Source of the DNA: Paraburkholderia oxyphila NBRC 105797
GTDB taxonomy: Bacteria; Pseudomonadota; Gammaproteobacteria; Burkholderiales; Burkholderiaceae
Reading direction: 5' to 3'
Length of the DNA: 64,000 nt
Assembly (NCBI RefSeq): GCF_000685075.1
Contig: NZ_BAYD01000027.1
Coordinates: 52,154 to 116,153, forward strand
The notes beneath the pieces are model-generated. The model ran no database searches. It was given only the letters and a program-made list of their open reading frames with translations, and had not been told where the DNA came from. Shown here piece by piece: positions 43,579 through 53,061 of this stretch; position 1 is the stretch's first letter; each line of letters opens with the position of its first letter. A program made the translations under genes and the position numbers.

Positions 43579-44313
43579 TCAAGCGCGCGCTTTCTTCCAT
43601 TCGGCGTAGGCGGCCAGCGTCGCCTCGTTCGGCGGATAGGTGCCGGGTAGCGCCGCGCCCGCCTCGATCCGCCCGGTGATGAAGTGCTCGAGCTCCTCCT
43701 GCTCGCACGCCGCCTGCGCCACCGTTTCGGCCAGATGGCGCGGAATCACGACCACGCCGTCGGCGTCGCCGACGATGATGTCGCCCGGATAGACGGCCAC
43801 GCCGCCGCAACCGATGGGCACGTTCAGATCGACCGTGTGGTGCCGGCACAAATTGAGCGGCGCCGAGGCGCCCGCGCAGAAGACCGGCAGGCCCAGCGCG
43901 GCAATCGTCGCGCTGTCGCGCACGGGGCCGTCCGACACCATGCCCGCCACGCCGCGCACGCGCAGGCGCGTGGCGAGGATCGAGCCCATCGACGCAGCGT
44001 CGGTCACGCCGCGGCAGTCCTGCACGAGGACGGCGCCGGCCGGCACGGTCTCGACGCCCTTGCGCTGCGGATGCTCGGGGTTCTGGAACGCGCTCAGTTG
44101 ATCGAGGTCTTCGCGAGCCGGGATGTTGCGCATCGTGAAGGCCGGGCCGACGAGATTGGGGGCGCCGGGCGCCGGGGCCGCGAGCGGCTTCACGCCCTGC
44201 ACGAAGACGTTGCGCAGTCCGTGCTTGAAGAGCTGGGTGGTCAGCGTCGCGGTGGAAACATGGCGCAGTTGTTCGAGGGCTTGTTCGCTGACGGCAATGG
44301 CAGATGAATTCAT
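43579..44313 (-). CDS. RraA-fold aldolase/dehydratase-type protein
   Basis: A 244-residue protein of the RraA/HMG-CHA aldolase family. The active-site motif GMVSDGPVRD keeps the Arg-Asp pair needed for divalent-metal aldolase activity, and GDIIVGDADGVVVIP is the family signature. Members labelled as RNase E regulators are often enzymes. Here the setting is sugar-acid catabolism, so a pyruvate aldolase or keto-acid lyase is more likely. The ATG at 44313 is chosen because the longer open frame to 44562 crosses a GntR-type operator. It is first in the unit followed by the epimerase-like and perhaps gntR genes. Confidence 0.83.
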   Translation of the reverse strand: MNSSAIAVSEQALEQLRHVSTATLTTQLFKHGLRNVFVQGVKPLAAPAPGAPNLVGPAFTMRNIPAREDLDQLSAFQNPEHPQRKGVETVPAGAVLVQDCRGVTDAASMGSILATRLRVRGVAGMVSDGPVRDSATIAALGLPVFCAGASAPLNLCRHHTVDLNVPIGCGGVAVYPGDIIVGDADGVVVIPRHLAETVAQAACEQEELEHFITGRIEAGAALPGTYPPNEATLAAYAEWKKARA

Positions 44314-44709
44314 CGTGTCTCGTCCATTTTTGGGGGCGCGGGGGACGCGCAGGCGGGCGGCTCGATGTCTGTCGAGCGCTATGCCGGCATTGTTGTAATA
44401 CAACAAGAAAATTGTCAACCAGCCCGGTGCGTCTCGATTGCTCCCGGTTGCGGGCCAGTCATCCGACAACCCAACCCGCCCAGGTGACGTGAACGCGCCA
44501 GGCCTTGCGCAGCCCCGCCCATCAAGGCTCGAGGAAAGGCCCCGCGTCGGGGCAATATGCAATACGCCAGGGAAATCCCCATCGCGACAATATTTGCTTT
44601 ACAACTTTCGCGCAAATAGAATGATGTCTTACATGACGGGCCCGATACGGATCCGTCCCGGCCAGACAAAGCGCCGGCTGACGAATGATGGGCGCACAGG
44701 AGACGAGCA
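44314..44709. other. Divergent control region between the RraA-fold and MFS transporter genes
   Basis: About 395 bases, holding one clear operator palindrome at 44390-44406. The right part near the MFS gene is AT-richer (44585-44640) and should contain its promoter. No gene is seen. Confidence 0.5.
44390..44406. promoter_or_regulatory. GntR-type operator 1 (RraA-fold/MFS control region)
   Basis: TTGTTGTAATACAACAA, with core GTTGT-AAT-ACAAC at 44392-44404. The core recurs at 55547 and 58318 in front of functionally related genes. It lies about 80 bases upstream of the RraA-fold ATG. Confidence 0.78.
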
Positions 44710-46029
44710 GTGCAACGAAAGACTATCAAGGGACTTCGGTGGTGGATCATCGGCCTCATCATGATCGGCACGATTTTCAACTATCTCGCGCGCAGTTCGC
44801 TTTCCGTGGCCGCGCCCACGCTCACCGAAACGCTCCACATGTCCACGCAGCAGTACTCGTACGTGGTCACCGCCTTCCAGGCCTGCTATGCAATCGCGCA
44901 GCCGATCGCCGGCTTCGTGCTCGACTCCGTGGGCGTGAAGATCGGCTTCGCCATCTTCGCGTTCGGCTGGGCCGTCGCCAACATGCTGCACGGCCTCGCC
45001 TCCAGCTGGCCCGCGCTCGCGTTCTTCCGCGGCCTGCTCGGCATGAGCGAAGCCGCGATCTTCCCGGCCGGCATGAAGGCGATCAGCCAGTGGTTTCCGG
45101 CCAAGGAGCGCTCGGTCGCGACCGGCTGGCTGAACACCGGCACCTCGATTGGCGCGATGATTGCCCCGCCGCTCGTGGTCTGGTGCATTCTTAAGTACAA
45201 CTGGCAATTCGCATTCGTGCTGACCGGCGGCGTCGCGTTGATCTGGGTGGCCCTGTGGCTCGTGTTTTTCCGCACGCCGGCCGAACACTCGATGCTCTCG
45301 CAGGAGGAGGCCGAGTACATCCGCGCAGGCCAGGACGCGTCGCAACAGAGCACCGCGGGCAAGCGCCCGTCGTGGAAGGAAGTGCTCAAGCAGCGCCGCT
45401 TCTGGGGCATCGGCATCCCGCGCATGCTCGCCGAGCCGGCATGGCAGACCTTCGGCGCGTGGATTCCGCTCTACATGGTCACCGTGCGCCACATGAACCT
45501 GAAGGAAATCGCGCTGTTCGCGTGGATGCCGTTCCTCGCCGCCGACCTCGGCTGCCTCGTTGGCGGCTACCTTGCGCCGCTGTTCATACGCTGGTTCGGC
45601 TGCTCGCTCATCACGTCGCGCAAGCTCGTCATCACGACCGGCGCGCTGCTGATGGTGGGTCCGGCCTGCGTGGGCCTCGTCGCGAGCCCCTATGCCGCCA
45701 TCGCGCTGTTCTGCGTGGGCACCTTCGCGCACCAGACCATTTCGGGCGCCCTGTTCACGCTCGCCTCCGACGTCTTCGGCCAGCACGAAGTCGCCACAGC
45801 CACGGGCCTCTCGGGCATGTTCGGCTATCTCGGCGCGACAGTGTTCTCGCTCATCGTCGGTGCACTGGCGAGCACGATCGGCTATAACCCCTTGTTCGTG
45901 TGCCTGATGCTGTTCGACATGATTGGCGCGATCGTGGCCTGGCGGCTGATCTCGAATCAGCACAAGGACAACGAGCAGAACCAGGCGGTGGGCGCCGCGC
46001 TCCAGCCGGCGCAGAACTTGAAAGCCTGA
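44710..46029 (+). CDS. MFS sugar-acid transporter (anion:cation symporter family)
   Basis: A 439-residue, 12-helix permease of the ACS family (ExuT, GudP, DgoT type), recognised from FNYLARSSLSVAAPTL after helix 1 and RGLLGMSEAAIFPAGMKAIS between helices 4 and 5. It starts at GTG (44710) with AGGAG upstream. ACS transporters of this branch import hexuronates, aldarates or galactonate with protons, in line with the uronate dehydrogenase gene that follows 73 bases later on the same strand. Confidence 0.9.
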   Translation: MQRKTIKGLRWWIIGLIMIGTIFNYLARSSLSVAAPTLTETLHMSTQQYSYVVTAFQACYAIAQPIAGFVLDSVGVKIGFAIFAFGWAVANMLHGLASSWPALAFFRGLLGMSEAAIFPAGMKAISQWFPAKERSVATGWLNTGTSIGAMIAPPLVVWCILKYNWQFAFVLTGGVALIWVALWLVFFRTPAEHSMLSQEEAEYIRAGQDASQQSTAGKRPSWKEVLKQRRFWGIGIPRMLAEPAWQTFGAWIPLYMVTVRHMNLKEIALFAWMPFLAADLGCLVGGYLAPLFIRWFGCSLITSRKLVITTGALLMVGPACVGLVASPYAAIALFCVGTFAHQTISGALFTLASDVFGQHEVATATGLSGMFGYLGATVFSLIVGALASTIGYNPLFVCLMLFDMIGAIVAWRLISNQHKDNEQNQAVGAALQPAQNLKA

Positions 46030-46040
46030 CCCGTTCATCG

Positions 46041-46080
46041 GCCGGCGCCCAGTGAAAACGCGGGCGCCGGCTTTCGGCGT
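46041..46080 (+). terminator. Hairpin between the MFS and uronate dehydrogenase genes
   Basis: GCCGGCGCCC and GGGCGCCGGC form a perfect 10-bp stem, followed by TTTCGGCGTTTT. It may be a partial terminator that lowers expression of the dehydrogenase relative to the transporter. Confidence 0.55.
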
Positions 46081-46102
46081 TTTTATGTGAGGTAACCCCA
46101 CT

Positions 46103-46927
46103 GTGAAGAAAGTTGCATTGTCCGGCGCGGCCGGCCAGCTCGGCACCGTGTTGCGCAAGGGTCTGTTAGAACGCGGCGTGAACCTGCGCTCGGCGGCCGG
46201 CTCGAAGCCGCTCGAACCGCTCGTTGCCGGCGAAGATGTCATGCATGGCGATCTGCGCGACCCCGCAGTGGTCGACCGTCTGCTCGAAGGCGTCGACGTG
46301 CTGATCCATATGGCCGGCACGAGCGTCGAGCGTCCGCTGCCCGAGATCATCGAGAACAACCTGCGCGGGCTCGTCGAGATCTACGAAGGCGCGCGCCGCC
46401 ACGGCACGAAGCGCATCCTGTTCGCAAGCTCGAATCACGCGATCGGCATGTATCCGGTGGAAGACAAGCTCACGCTCGATTGCGCATTTCGCCCCGACGG
46501 CTTCTATGGGCTCAGCAAGGCGTGGGGCGAATCGCTCGCGCGACTCTACTGGGACAAGCATGGCATCGAGACCGTGAACGTGCGTATCGGTAGTTGCCTG
46601 CCGAAGCCCACGGAGTTTCGTCATCTGAGCACCTGGTTCGGCCACGAGGATCTGTTCCATCTCGTCGATCGCGTGATCAACGTGGAATCGATCGGCTTCG
46701 CGGTCGTGTGGGGCGTGTCGAACAATACGCGCAGCTATTGGGTCCAAAGCGGCGCGAATGACGACGCCGTACGCCTCGGTTTCAAGCCGCAGCAGAATGC
46801 CGAAGACTACTCGGCTGAGATTCTCGCCAAAGAGAATCCGCTCGATGCGGTGGCGCAGCGCTATCAGGGCGGAAGTTTCGCGAGCATCGATTTCACGCCG
46901 GTGGAGAAGCGCGGCAAACAGGCGTGA
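46103..46927 (+). CDS. udh: NAD-dependent uronate dehydrogenase
   Basis: A 274-residue short-chain dehydrogenase that oxidises galacturonate and glucuronate to aldarolactones, the first step of oxidative uronate breakdown. The NAD loop is GAAGQLG (residues 8-14), and the catalytic set is a Ser near 110 (LFASSNHAIG) with Tyr135-x3-Lys139 (YGLSKAWGE). Length and motifs match Agrobacterium/Pseudomonas Udh. It starts at GTG 46103 with GAGG upstream. Together with the transporter before it, this argues for uronate uptake and oxidation. Confidence 0.9.
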   Translation: MKKVALSGAAGQLGTVLRKGLLERGVNLRSAAGSKPLEPLVAGEDVMHGDLRDPAVVDRLLEGVDVLIHMAGTSVERPLPEIIENNLRGLVEIYEGARRHGTKRILFASSNHAIGMYPVEDKLTLDCAFRPDGFYGLSKAWGESLARLYWDKHGIETVNVRIGSCLPKPTEFRHLSTWFGHEDLFHLVDRVINVESIGFAVVWGVSNNTRSYWVQSGANDDAVRLGFKPQQNAEDYSAEILAKENPLDAVAQRYQGGSFASIDFTPVEKRGKQA

Positions 46928-46975
46928 CAGCCGCTTTTGCCTGAGCGCCTTGCGAGATTTCCTCGCGACGCATAC

Positions 46976-47004
46976 AAAAAAGCGCCCAAACGGGCGCTTT
47001 TTTT
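46976..47004. terminator. Bidirectional terminator between udh and the TauE/SafE gene
   Basis: An A-run, then GCGCCC-AAAC-GGGCGC, then seven T. It works for udh on the plus strand and for the convergent TauE/SafE gene on the minus strand. Confidence 0.92.
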
Positions 47005-47024
47005 CTTCTTCCACGCACACCGCG

Positions 47025-47819
47025 TTACAGCACGCCCGATTTGATGATCATCTGCACCGCCGCCGCCAGCACACACACGAGCACGATCATCCGGAACGCC
47101 AGCGGATGCAGTTTGTCGCGCAACGGCCGGATGAGGAACATGCCCGCGATGGACGGCAGGCTCGCCGCCGCCGAGATCGCGAGGTCGGCGCCGCTCGCGT
47201 GTGCGCCGCCGCTGAACGTGGTGACGAGCGTAACCACCGACACCACCAGGATGATCGCGATCTGCTTCGTGAACACGCGGCCCGTTGCGCCCGTGGCGAT
47301 CAGATACATCGCGAGCAGCGGTCCGGGCACCGAGGCAATGCTCTCCATGAGCGCCGCACCGAAGCCGAGCGCGAAACCCACCGGCTTGACGAGCCCGGGA
47401 GCCAGCTTGACCCGCGGCGAGGCGAGCATCAGCGCGGCGGCCACGATCAGCGTGACACCCGAAGCGGCCAGCGCGTGATGCGGCTCGAGCCGGATCAGCA
47501 CGGCCACGCCCACGATATTGCCGATCACGGTGCCGATCAGCGGCGCGGCAATGTGCTTGACCGTCTTCCACAGCTCGCCGCCTTCGAGCGCCTGCGGAAT
47601 GTTGCCGAGGATGATCGGCATCGAAAGCAGCAGGACGGCCTGCTGCACGGGCAGGAAGTGCGTGAGGATCGGCATGGCGACGAGCGGCACGCCTATGCCG
47701 GTCACCCCCTTCACCATGCCGCCAAGCACGAGCGCAATGGCAATGCCGCAGAGTTGCAGCACGTCGAGCGCCTGCATGTGCGGGAGCAGGACGCCCCCGG
47801 AAAGGTGGAAGTCGAACAT
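47025..47819 (-). CDS. TauE/SafE-family membrane permease
   Basis: A 264-residue protein with about eight hydrophobic helices and two repeats typical of TauE/SafE (GMVKGVTGIGVPLVAMPIL near the start, GFGAALMESIASVPGPLLAMYL in the middle). The family exports sulfite, sulfoacetate or other organic anions. The start is uncertain between 47819 and an internal ATG at 47777; neither has a strong ribosome site. It lies downstream of the porin gene behind a terminator. A link to the sugar-acid pathway is not evident. Confidence 0.82.
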   Translation of the reverse strand: MFDFHLSGGVLLPHMQALDVLQLCGIAIALVLGGMVKGVTGIGVPLVAMPILTHFLPVQQAVLLLSMPIILGNIPQALEGGELWKTVKHIAAPLIGTVIGNIVGVAVLIRLEPHHALAASGVTLIVAAALMLASPRVKLAPGLVKPVGFALGFGAALMESIASVPGPLLAMYLIATGATGRVFTKQIAIILVVSVVTLVTTFSGGAHASGADLAISAAASLPSIAGMFLIRPLRDKLHPLAFRMIVLVCVLAAAVQMIIKSGVL

Positions 47820-47982
47820 TGAAAAGGTCTGGAGCGTGATTGGGCGGCGATCCACGCGCTAGCTGTCCACACGCGTCCGTCCGGTTTTATCTTGAAAATC
47901 GGAGTGCATGATAGCGCAGCCTTGCCGAACGCACCTGGCGCCGCCGTCTCGCCCCCCTCCCGCGCACAACGGTGCATACGCA

Positions 47983-48018
47983 CAAAAAAGAGCGGCGGCG
48001 CCGCAATGGCGCCGCCGC
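47983..48018 (-). terminator. Terminator of the porin gene
   Basis: GCGGCGGCGCC and GGCGCCGCCGC form an 11-bp stem with loop GCAAT; the minus strand continues TCTTTTTT. It lies about 30 bases past the porin stop. Confidence 0.88.
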
Positions 48019-48050
48019 AAAGACTGCGTCGGAGTGTGAAAGCGTGAAAA

Positions 48051-49250
48051 TCAGAAGCGGTGGACGATGCCGATCGCACCCGCGAACTGGCTGCGCGACG
48101 AGGACGGCGCGCTGTTCTGGCCGTCGCCGATGTCGGCGGTCGCATTGATGATGTCGCCGGCGCCGTTCGTGCCGAGCGTCTGGCCGCCCGCGCGCTGGTA
48201 TGCCTCGACGAAGTACAGGCCGGTGCGCTTCGAGAGCGTGTAGTACTGCGAGAGGTTGAACTGCTGATACGAAGCCGCGCTGGTGATGCCGTTCGCCTTG
48301 GTCGCGCGCGTATAGCTGTAGCCCGCCGCGAGGTCGAGCGCGGTCAGAGGCTTGTAGTGCAGGACCACGCCGCCCGTGTTCCAGATCTGCGTGTCGAAGA
48401 ACTTCGATCCGGTTCCCGCGACATATTGCACATTCGAGTAGGATGCCGAAATGTCCCACTGCGAATTAAATGTGTAGCCGCCCGTCACGGCGAGGCGCTG
48501 TTGTGCCTGCGCGGTCTGGAAGCCGTTCGTGATGCCCGAAACGCCCGGCTCGCCATTGCTGTTGGCCGTGGAATTCGTCCCCCACGTGCCGCCGCCGCTC
48601 GTCGAGTTGTTCAGGCGCTCGAAGCCCACGGCGAGCCCGACCGGGCCACGAATATAGTTCGCCGCGACACTCCACGTCTGCCCTGCACCGACGCTGCCCG
48701 GCACGCCACCGAGCGCATACATGCCGCTCACGGTGAAGCCAGCGATATTCGGCGAGGTATAGACCACCGCATTGTTGATGCGGTAGATCGTGTCCATCGA
48801 GTCGAGATCGCCCGGATGCGCGCCATAGGCGCCGGTGAGCCAGGTGGTCGGGCTGTACGGCGCGAGCAGCGAGTAGTACGGCGCATACTGGCGGCCCATC
48901 GTGATCGTGCCGTATTGCTGATTCGCAACGCCGACGTAAGCCGCGCGGCTGAACATCAGGTTCGTGGTCGATTGCGCGCCATTGGCCGAGTTGAAGCCTT
49001 CTTCGAGCTGGAAGATCGCGCGCGTGCCGCCGCCCAGGTCTTCAGCGCCCTTCAGGCCGAAGCGCGAGCCGGCCCAGATGCCCTGGGCCATCTTGACGAC
49101 CGAGTGGCCGCCCGAGTTGCTGCCGAGTGCGGCCGAGCTGCTCTGATAGCCGATGCCCGTATCGACGATGCCATACAGCGTAACGCTGCTCTGGGCGTGC
49201 GCGCCCAGTGCGGCGAGTCCAAGCGTGGAAGCGAGAATGGTCTTCTTCAT
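48051..49250 (-). CDS. Gram-negative outer-membrane porin (16-strand, Burkholderia type), copy 1
   Basis: A 399-residue porin precursor with a 19-residue signal peptide (MKKTILASTLGLAALGAHA). The mature start is QSSVTLYGIVDTGIGYQ, and it ends with the beta-signal Phe (AGAIGIVHRF). Typical landmarks are SRFGLKGAEDLGGGTRAIFQ and TITMGRQYAPYYS. AGGAG precedes the ATG. It is at the 3' end of the sugar-acid gene group (185 bases after the IlvD/Edd gene), suggesting a specific uptake role for acidic sugars. Confidence 0.93.
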   Translation of the reverse strand: MKKTILASTLGLAALGAHAQSSVTLYGIVDTGIGYQSSSAALGSNSGGHSVVKMAQGIWAGSRFGLKGAEDLGGGTRAIFQLEEGFNSANGAQSTTNLMFSRAAYVGVANQQYGTITMGRQYAPYYSLLAPYSPTTWLTGAYGAHPGDLDSMDTIYRINNAVVYTSPNIAGFTVSGMYALGGVPGSVGAGQTWSVAANYIRGPVGLAVGFERLNNSTSGGGTWGTNSTANSNGEPGVSGITNGFQTAQAQQRLAVTGGYTFNSQWDISASYSNVQYVAGTGSKFFDTQIWNTGGVVLHYKPLTALDLAAGYSYTRATKANGITSAASYQQFNLSQYYTLSKRTGLYFVEAYQRAGGQTLGTNGAGDIINATADIGDGQNSAPSSSRSQFAGAIGIVHRF

Positions 49251-49434
49251 CTGTACTCCTGCATATAGTCGTTGTGATGTCTTGCTTGTTTTCTACTACT
49301 CTTGATGCTTGATACGGAGTTTCCCCTGTCGAGCCGCGCGGGGCGCGCCGCAGTCGTGAACCGCAACGCGCCCTCGCCTTCAATGCCGGACCCCGTCTCC
49401 TGCGCGACCGGTAGTGGATCCCGCTGTGAATCGC

Positions 49435-51183
49435 TTAGTGAATCTCGGGCTCGCCACCGCCGCCGCACGATCCGGCAACGCCGTCGCGTTGCAGGAAATC
49501 GAACTCGCAGCCCTTGTCGGCCTGCATCACGTGCATCTGGTACATCGCGCCATAACCGCGCGTGAAGCGCGGCTCGGGCGCCACCCACGCGGCCTTGCGG
49601 CGCGCCATCTCTTCATCGGAGATCAGCACGTTCAGGCGGCGCTCCGGCACGTTCAGCTCGATCATGTCGCAGTCTTGCACCAGCGCGAGCGGTCCGCCAA
49701 TGAACGACTCAGGCGCCACGTGCAGCACGCACGCGCCGTAGCTCGTGCCGCTCATGCGCGCATCCGAAATGCGCAGCATGTCGCGCACGCCCTTCTTGAG
49801 GATCTTTTGCGGAATCGGCAGCTGGCCCCATTCGGGCATGCCCGGGGCGCCGATCGGGCCCGCGTGCTGCAGCACGATCACGCTGTTCTCGTCGCAATCG
49901 AGCTCTTCGCTGTCGATGCGCGCGGCCATGTCGTTATAGTCCTTGAACACCACGGCCTTGCCCGTATGCACGTGCAGGCGCTTCTCGGCGGCACCGGGCT
50001 TGATGACCGCGCCATCGGGCGCGAGATTGCCGCGCAGCACGGCGAGTCCCGTATCGGGCATCAGTGGCTTCGCGCGGCGATAGATCACTTCGTCGCTATA
50101 GATCTGAGCATCGGCGATGTTCTCGCCCAGCGTCTTGCCGTTCACGGTCATCTGCGTGCCGTCGATCAGGTCGCCAAGCTCCTTGAGCATCGCGCGCAGG
50201 CCGCCCGCGTAATAGAAGTCCTCCATGAGGTACTTGCCGGTCGGGCGGATGTTCGCGAGCACCGGCGTGCGGCGCGCGATCTCGTCGTACTGCGCGAGCG
50301 TGAGGTCGACGCCCGCACGGCGCGCGAGCGCGATCATGTGCACGATGGCGTTGGTCGAGCCCGAGAGCGCGAGGCAGGTGGTGACGGCGTTGTCGACCGA
50401 CTTGCGCGTGATGATGTCCGAGGGCTTGAGGTCCTCCCACACCATCTCGACGATGCGCATGCCCGTCTTCGCCGACATCTGCGCGTGGCGCGAATCCGGC
50501 GCGGGAATCGAAGCGAAGCCCGGCAGCGTGAAGCCGAGCGCTTCGGCCGCGCTCGTCATCGTCGAGGCCGTGCCCATCGTCATGCAGTGGCCCGGCGAGC
50601 GTGCGATGCCGCCTTCCACGCCCTTCCAGTCGTCCTCGGTGATCTTGCCCGCGCGCAGGTCGGCCCAGTACTTCCACGTGTCCGAGCCCGAGCCGAGCGT
50701 CACGCCGTTCCAGTTGCCGTTGAGCATCGGGCCCGCGGGCAGGAAGATCGTCGGGAGGTCCATCGAGATCGCGCCCATCAGGAGCGCGGGCGTGGTCTTG
50801 TCGCAGCCGCCCATCAGCACCACGCCATCGGCCGGATACGAGCGCAGCGTCTCTTCGGCTTCCATCGCGAGGAAATTGCGGTAGAGCATCGTGGTGGGCT
50901 TCTGGAACGGCTCGGAGAGCGTCTGCACCGGCAGCTCGATGGGGAAGCCCCCCGCCTGCCAGATGCCGCGCTTGACCTCCTCCACGCGCTGCTTGAAGTG
51001 CGTATGGCACGGGTTGATCTCGCTCCACGTGTTGAGGATCGCGATCACCGGCTTGCCCGCATACTCCGCGCGGCTATAGCCCATCTGCGCGGTGCGCGAG
51101 CGATGGCCGAACGAGCGCAGGTCGTTCACGCCATACCAGCGGTGGCTGCGCAGTTCTTCGGGGGTCTTTCGCTTGTTGCTCAT
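49435..51183 (-). CDS. IlvD/Edd-family sugar-acid dehydratase
   Basis: A 582-residue Fe-S dehydratase of the IlvD/Edd family, subgroup of L-arabonate, D-xylonate and galactonate dehydratases. The cluster cysteines are in NPCHTHF, LMGGCDKTTPALLMG and SPGHCMTMGTAS. The C-terminal SDARMSGTSYGACVLHVAPE is the substrate site. The ATG at 51183 gives the usual N-terminus MSNKRKTPEELRSHRWYG. The downstream enzymes of such a route, a DapA-family dehydratase and a semialdehyde dehydrogenase, are 4.5-7 kb upstream on the same strand, so conversion of an aldonate or aldarate to 2-oxoglutarate is likely. The exact substrate is not decided. Confidence 0.9.
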   Translation of the reverse strand: MSNKRKTPEELRSHRWYGVNDLRSFGHRSRTAQMGYSRAEYAGKPVIAILNTWSEINPCHTHFKQRVEEVKRGIWQAGGFPIELPVQTLSEPFQKPTTMLYRNFLAMEAEETLRSYPADGVVLMGGCDKTTPALLMGAISMDLPTIFLPAGPMLNGNWNGVTLGSGSDTWKYWADLRAGKITEDDWKGVEGGIARSPGHCMTMGTASTMTSAAEALGFTLPGFASIPAPDSRHAQMSAKTGMRIVEMVWEDLKPSDIITRKSVDNAVTTCLALSGSTNAIVHMIALARRAGVDLTLAQYDEIARRTPVLANIRPTGKYLMEDFYYAGGLRAMLKELGDLIDGTQMTVNGKTLGENIADAQIYSDEVIYRRAKPLMPDTGLAVLRGNLAPDGAVIKPGAAEKRLHVHTGKAVVFKDYNDMAARIDSEELDCDENSVIVLQHAGPIGAPGMPEWGQLPIPQKILKKGVRDMLRISDARMSGTSYGACVLHVAPESFIGGPLALVQDCDMIELNVPERRLNVLISDEEMARRKAAWVAPEPRFTRGYGAMYQMHVMQADKGCEFDFLQRDGVAGSCGGGGEPEIH

Positions 51184-51241
51184 CTTGCCTTGCTCCAGGT
51201 ATTGCCGCGCATGGGTTTCAGCGCGTCTATCAATCAAGCCG

Positions 51242-52180
51242 CTAACGCGATTCCTTCACGCGCGACACGAGTTGCGTCGGGCTGACGAACTGCAGCGCGA
51301 CCAGCACCCATGCGAGCGTGATCGCCATGTAGATCATCGCCATGGCGTCGATGGACTGCGGCGCGCGCACGCCCGTCGAGAACACTGCGTAATACAGCGC
51401 GACGACGAGGGTTTGCGTGTCGGGTCCAGCGGTAAAAAACGTGAGTTCGAACATGCCGATCGTGCGCACCAGCACGAGCAGGCCCGCCGCCAGCATCCCT
51501 GGCACGAGGAGCGGCAGCAATACGTAACGGAAATAGCGCAGCGTGTTCGCGCCGAAGATGCGCGCGGCCGACTCCAGGTTCGGATCGATCTGCTCGATGA
51601 ACGGCGTCATCACGAGAATCACGAACGGCAGCGCGGGCACGAGGTTCGCGAGGATCACGCCGGGCAGCGTCCCGGCGAGGCCGAAGTGGTACATCGCCGT
51701 GGCCATTGGAATCCCGTATGTGACGGGCGGCACCATCAGCGGCAGCAGAAACACGAGCATGGCGATGCGCTTGCCCGGAAACTGCGCGCGCGCGAGCGCA
51801 TAGGCGGCGGGCACGCCGAGCACGATGGACAGCAGCACGACCGCGCCCACCACTTCGAACGTCACCCACAGCACGCTGCCGAGCTGGAAGTCGCGCCACG
51901 CCTGCGCATACCAGTGCAGCGTGAAGCCTTGCGGCAGCGGCGTGCCGAACCAGCGCGTGGCGATGGAGTTCACGCCCACCGTCGCGATCAGCAGCAGCAC
52001 GTTGAGCAGGAAGAACGCCATGCCGCCCCACACGATCACTTTCCAGAGCACGTCGGGCAGGCGCGAAGCCGGCTTCGTTTGCGGCGCCCTGGCGGCGGGA
52101 GCGGGCGCGGGCGCCGGACGCTCTTCGCTCACCGGCGCGCCTGCGGGGAGTCCCGCCGGGTGGTGTTGATGCGTGCTCAT
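51242..52180 (-). CDS. ABC transporter permease 2 (PotC-type)
   Basis: A 312-residue inner-membrane permease with six helices and the EAA-type loop (IDPNLESAARIFGANTLRYF). A long proline/alanine-rich cytoplasmic extension of about 40 residues precedes helix 1. It resembles the second permease of spermidine/putrescine-family importers. Its ATG overlaps the stop of permease 1 by one base. It lies 58 bases before the IlvD/Edd gene. Confidence 0.9.
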   Translation of the reverse strand: MSTHQHHPAGLPAGAPVSEERPAPAPAPAARAPQTKPASRLPDVLWKVIVWGGMAFFLLNVLLLIATVGVNSIATRWFGTPLPQGFTLHWYAQAWRDFQLGSVLWVTFEVVGAVVLLSIVLGVPAAYALARAQFPGKRIAMLVFLLPLMVPPVTYGIPMATAMYHFGLAGTLPGVILANLVPALPFVILVMTPFIEQIDPNLESAARIFGANTLRYFRYVLLPLLVPGMLAAGLLVLVRTIGMFELTFFTAGPDTQTLVVALYYAVFSTGVRAPQSIDAMAMIYMAITLAWVLVALQFVSPTQLVSRVKESR

Positions 52181-53061
52181 CAGCCTTTCCCTCCACTCAC
52201 CGGGCCCGAGTAGAAGTAGCGCTTCGCGCCCAGCATCGCGGCCACCACGATCAACTGCACGAAGCCCATCACGATGGCAATGGTCGAGGCGAGCGAGTAG
52301 TCATAGCTCTCGAACGCGGCTTCCGACGCCGCGATGGAGATCACGCGCGTAGGGCCCGCCGGCGCGCCGAGCAGCACCGCCGAGGGAAACACCGAATACG
52401 CCTGCACGAACGAGAGGCACGCGGCCATCGTGAGGCCGGGCGCGAGCAGCGGGAGATAGATCTGCCGGAACTGCTGCCACGGCCCCGCGCCGAGCGTGGC
52501 GGCCGCGCGCGCGAGCGTCGGGTCGATGCCGGTAACGTAGGAGAGCGTGAGCAGGAAGGCGAACGGAAAGCCCGAGACGATCAGCGAGATCAGCACGCCC
52601 CAGTAGTTGTGCGTGAGGCGAATCTCTTCGTTCGTGTAGAGATGCAGTGCGTGCAGCGCCTGCGGGAACCAGCCGTTCGGGCCGAAGTAGCTGAGCATGC
52701 CATCGGCGATCAGCACGGTGCCGAGCGTGACGGGAATCACGAGCAGCGTGGTCACGAGCTTCTGATAAGGCGACTTGCGGCGCAGCGCGAACGCCACCGG
52801 CAGCGAGAGCCCGACGTTGATGACCGTCGCGGGCACCGCCAGCTTGAGCGTGACGAACACCGTCGGCCACAGCGAGAGATCGTGGATGAACTGCAGATAG
52901 TTCGCGAACATGCCGCCGCCGTTCATCGGCTTGAACGACAGCATGAGCCCGTAGGCGAACGGGTAAAGGAACATCGCGATGATGAAGCCCAGCGCGGGCG
53001 CGATCAGCCAGCCGCGCGCGTCGCGCGGCGCTTTGCTCAGCGACGAGGCGAATGTGCTCAT
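52180..53061 (-). CDS. ABC transporter permease 1 (PotB-type)
   Basis: A 293-residue permease with six helices and an EAA-type loop (IDPTLARAAATLGAGPWQQF). The ATG at 53061 overlaps the ATPase stop by four bases (ATGA), and the longer open frame upstream is rejected for that reason. It forms the membrane channel with permease 2. Confidence 0.9.
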   Translation of the reverse strand: MSTFASSLSKAPRDARGWLIAPALGFIIAMFLYPFAYGLMLSFKPMNGGGMFANYLQFIHDLSLWPTVFVTLKLAVPATVINVGLSLPVAFALRRKSPYQKLVTTLLVIPVTLGTVLIADGMLSYFGPNGWFPQALHALHLYTNEEIRLTHNYWGVLISLIVSGFPFAFLLTLSYVTGIDPTLARAAATLGAGPWQQFRQIYLPLLAPGLTMAACLSFVQAYSVFPSAVLLGAPAGPTRVISIAASEAAFESYDYSLASTIAIVMGFVQLIVVAAMLGAKRYFYSGPVSGGKG

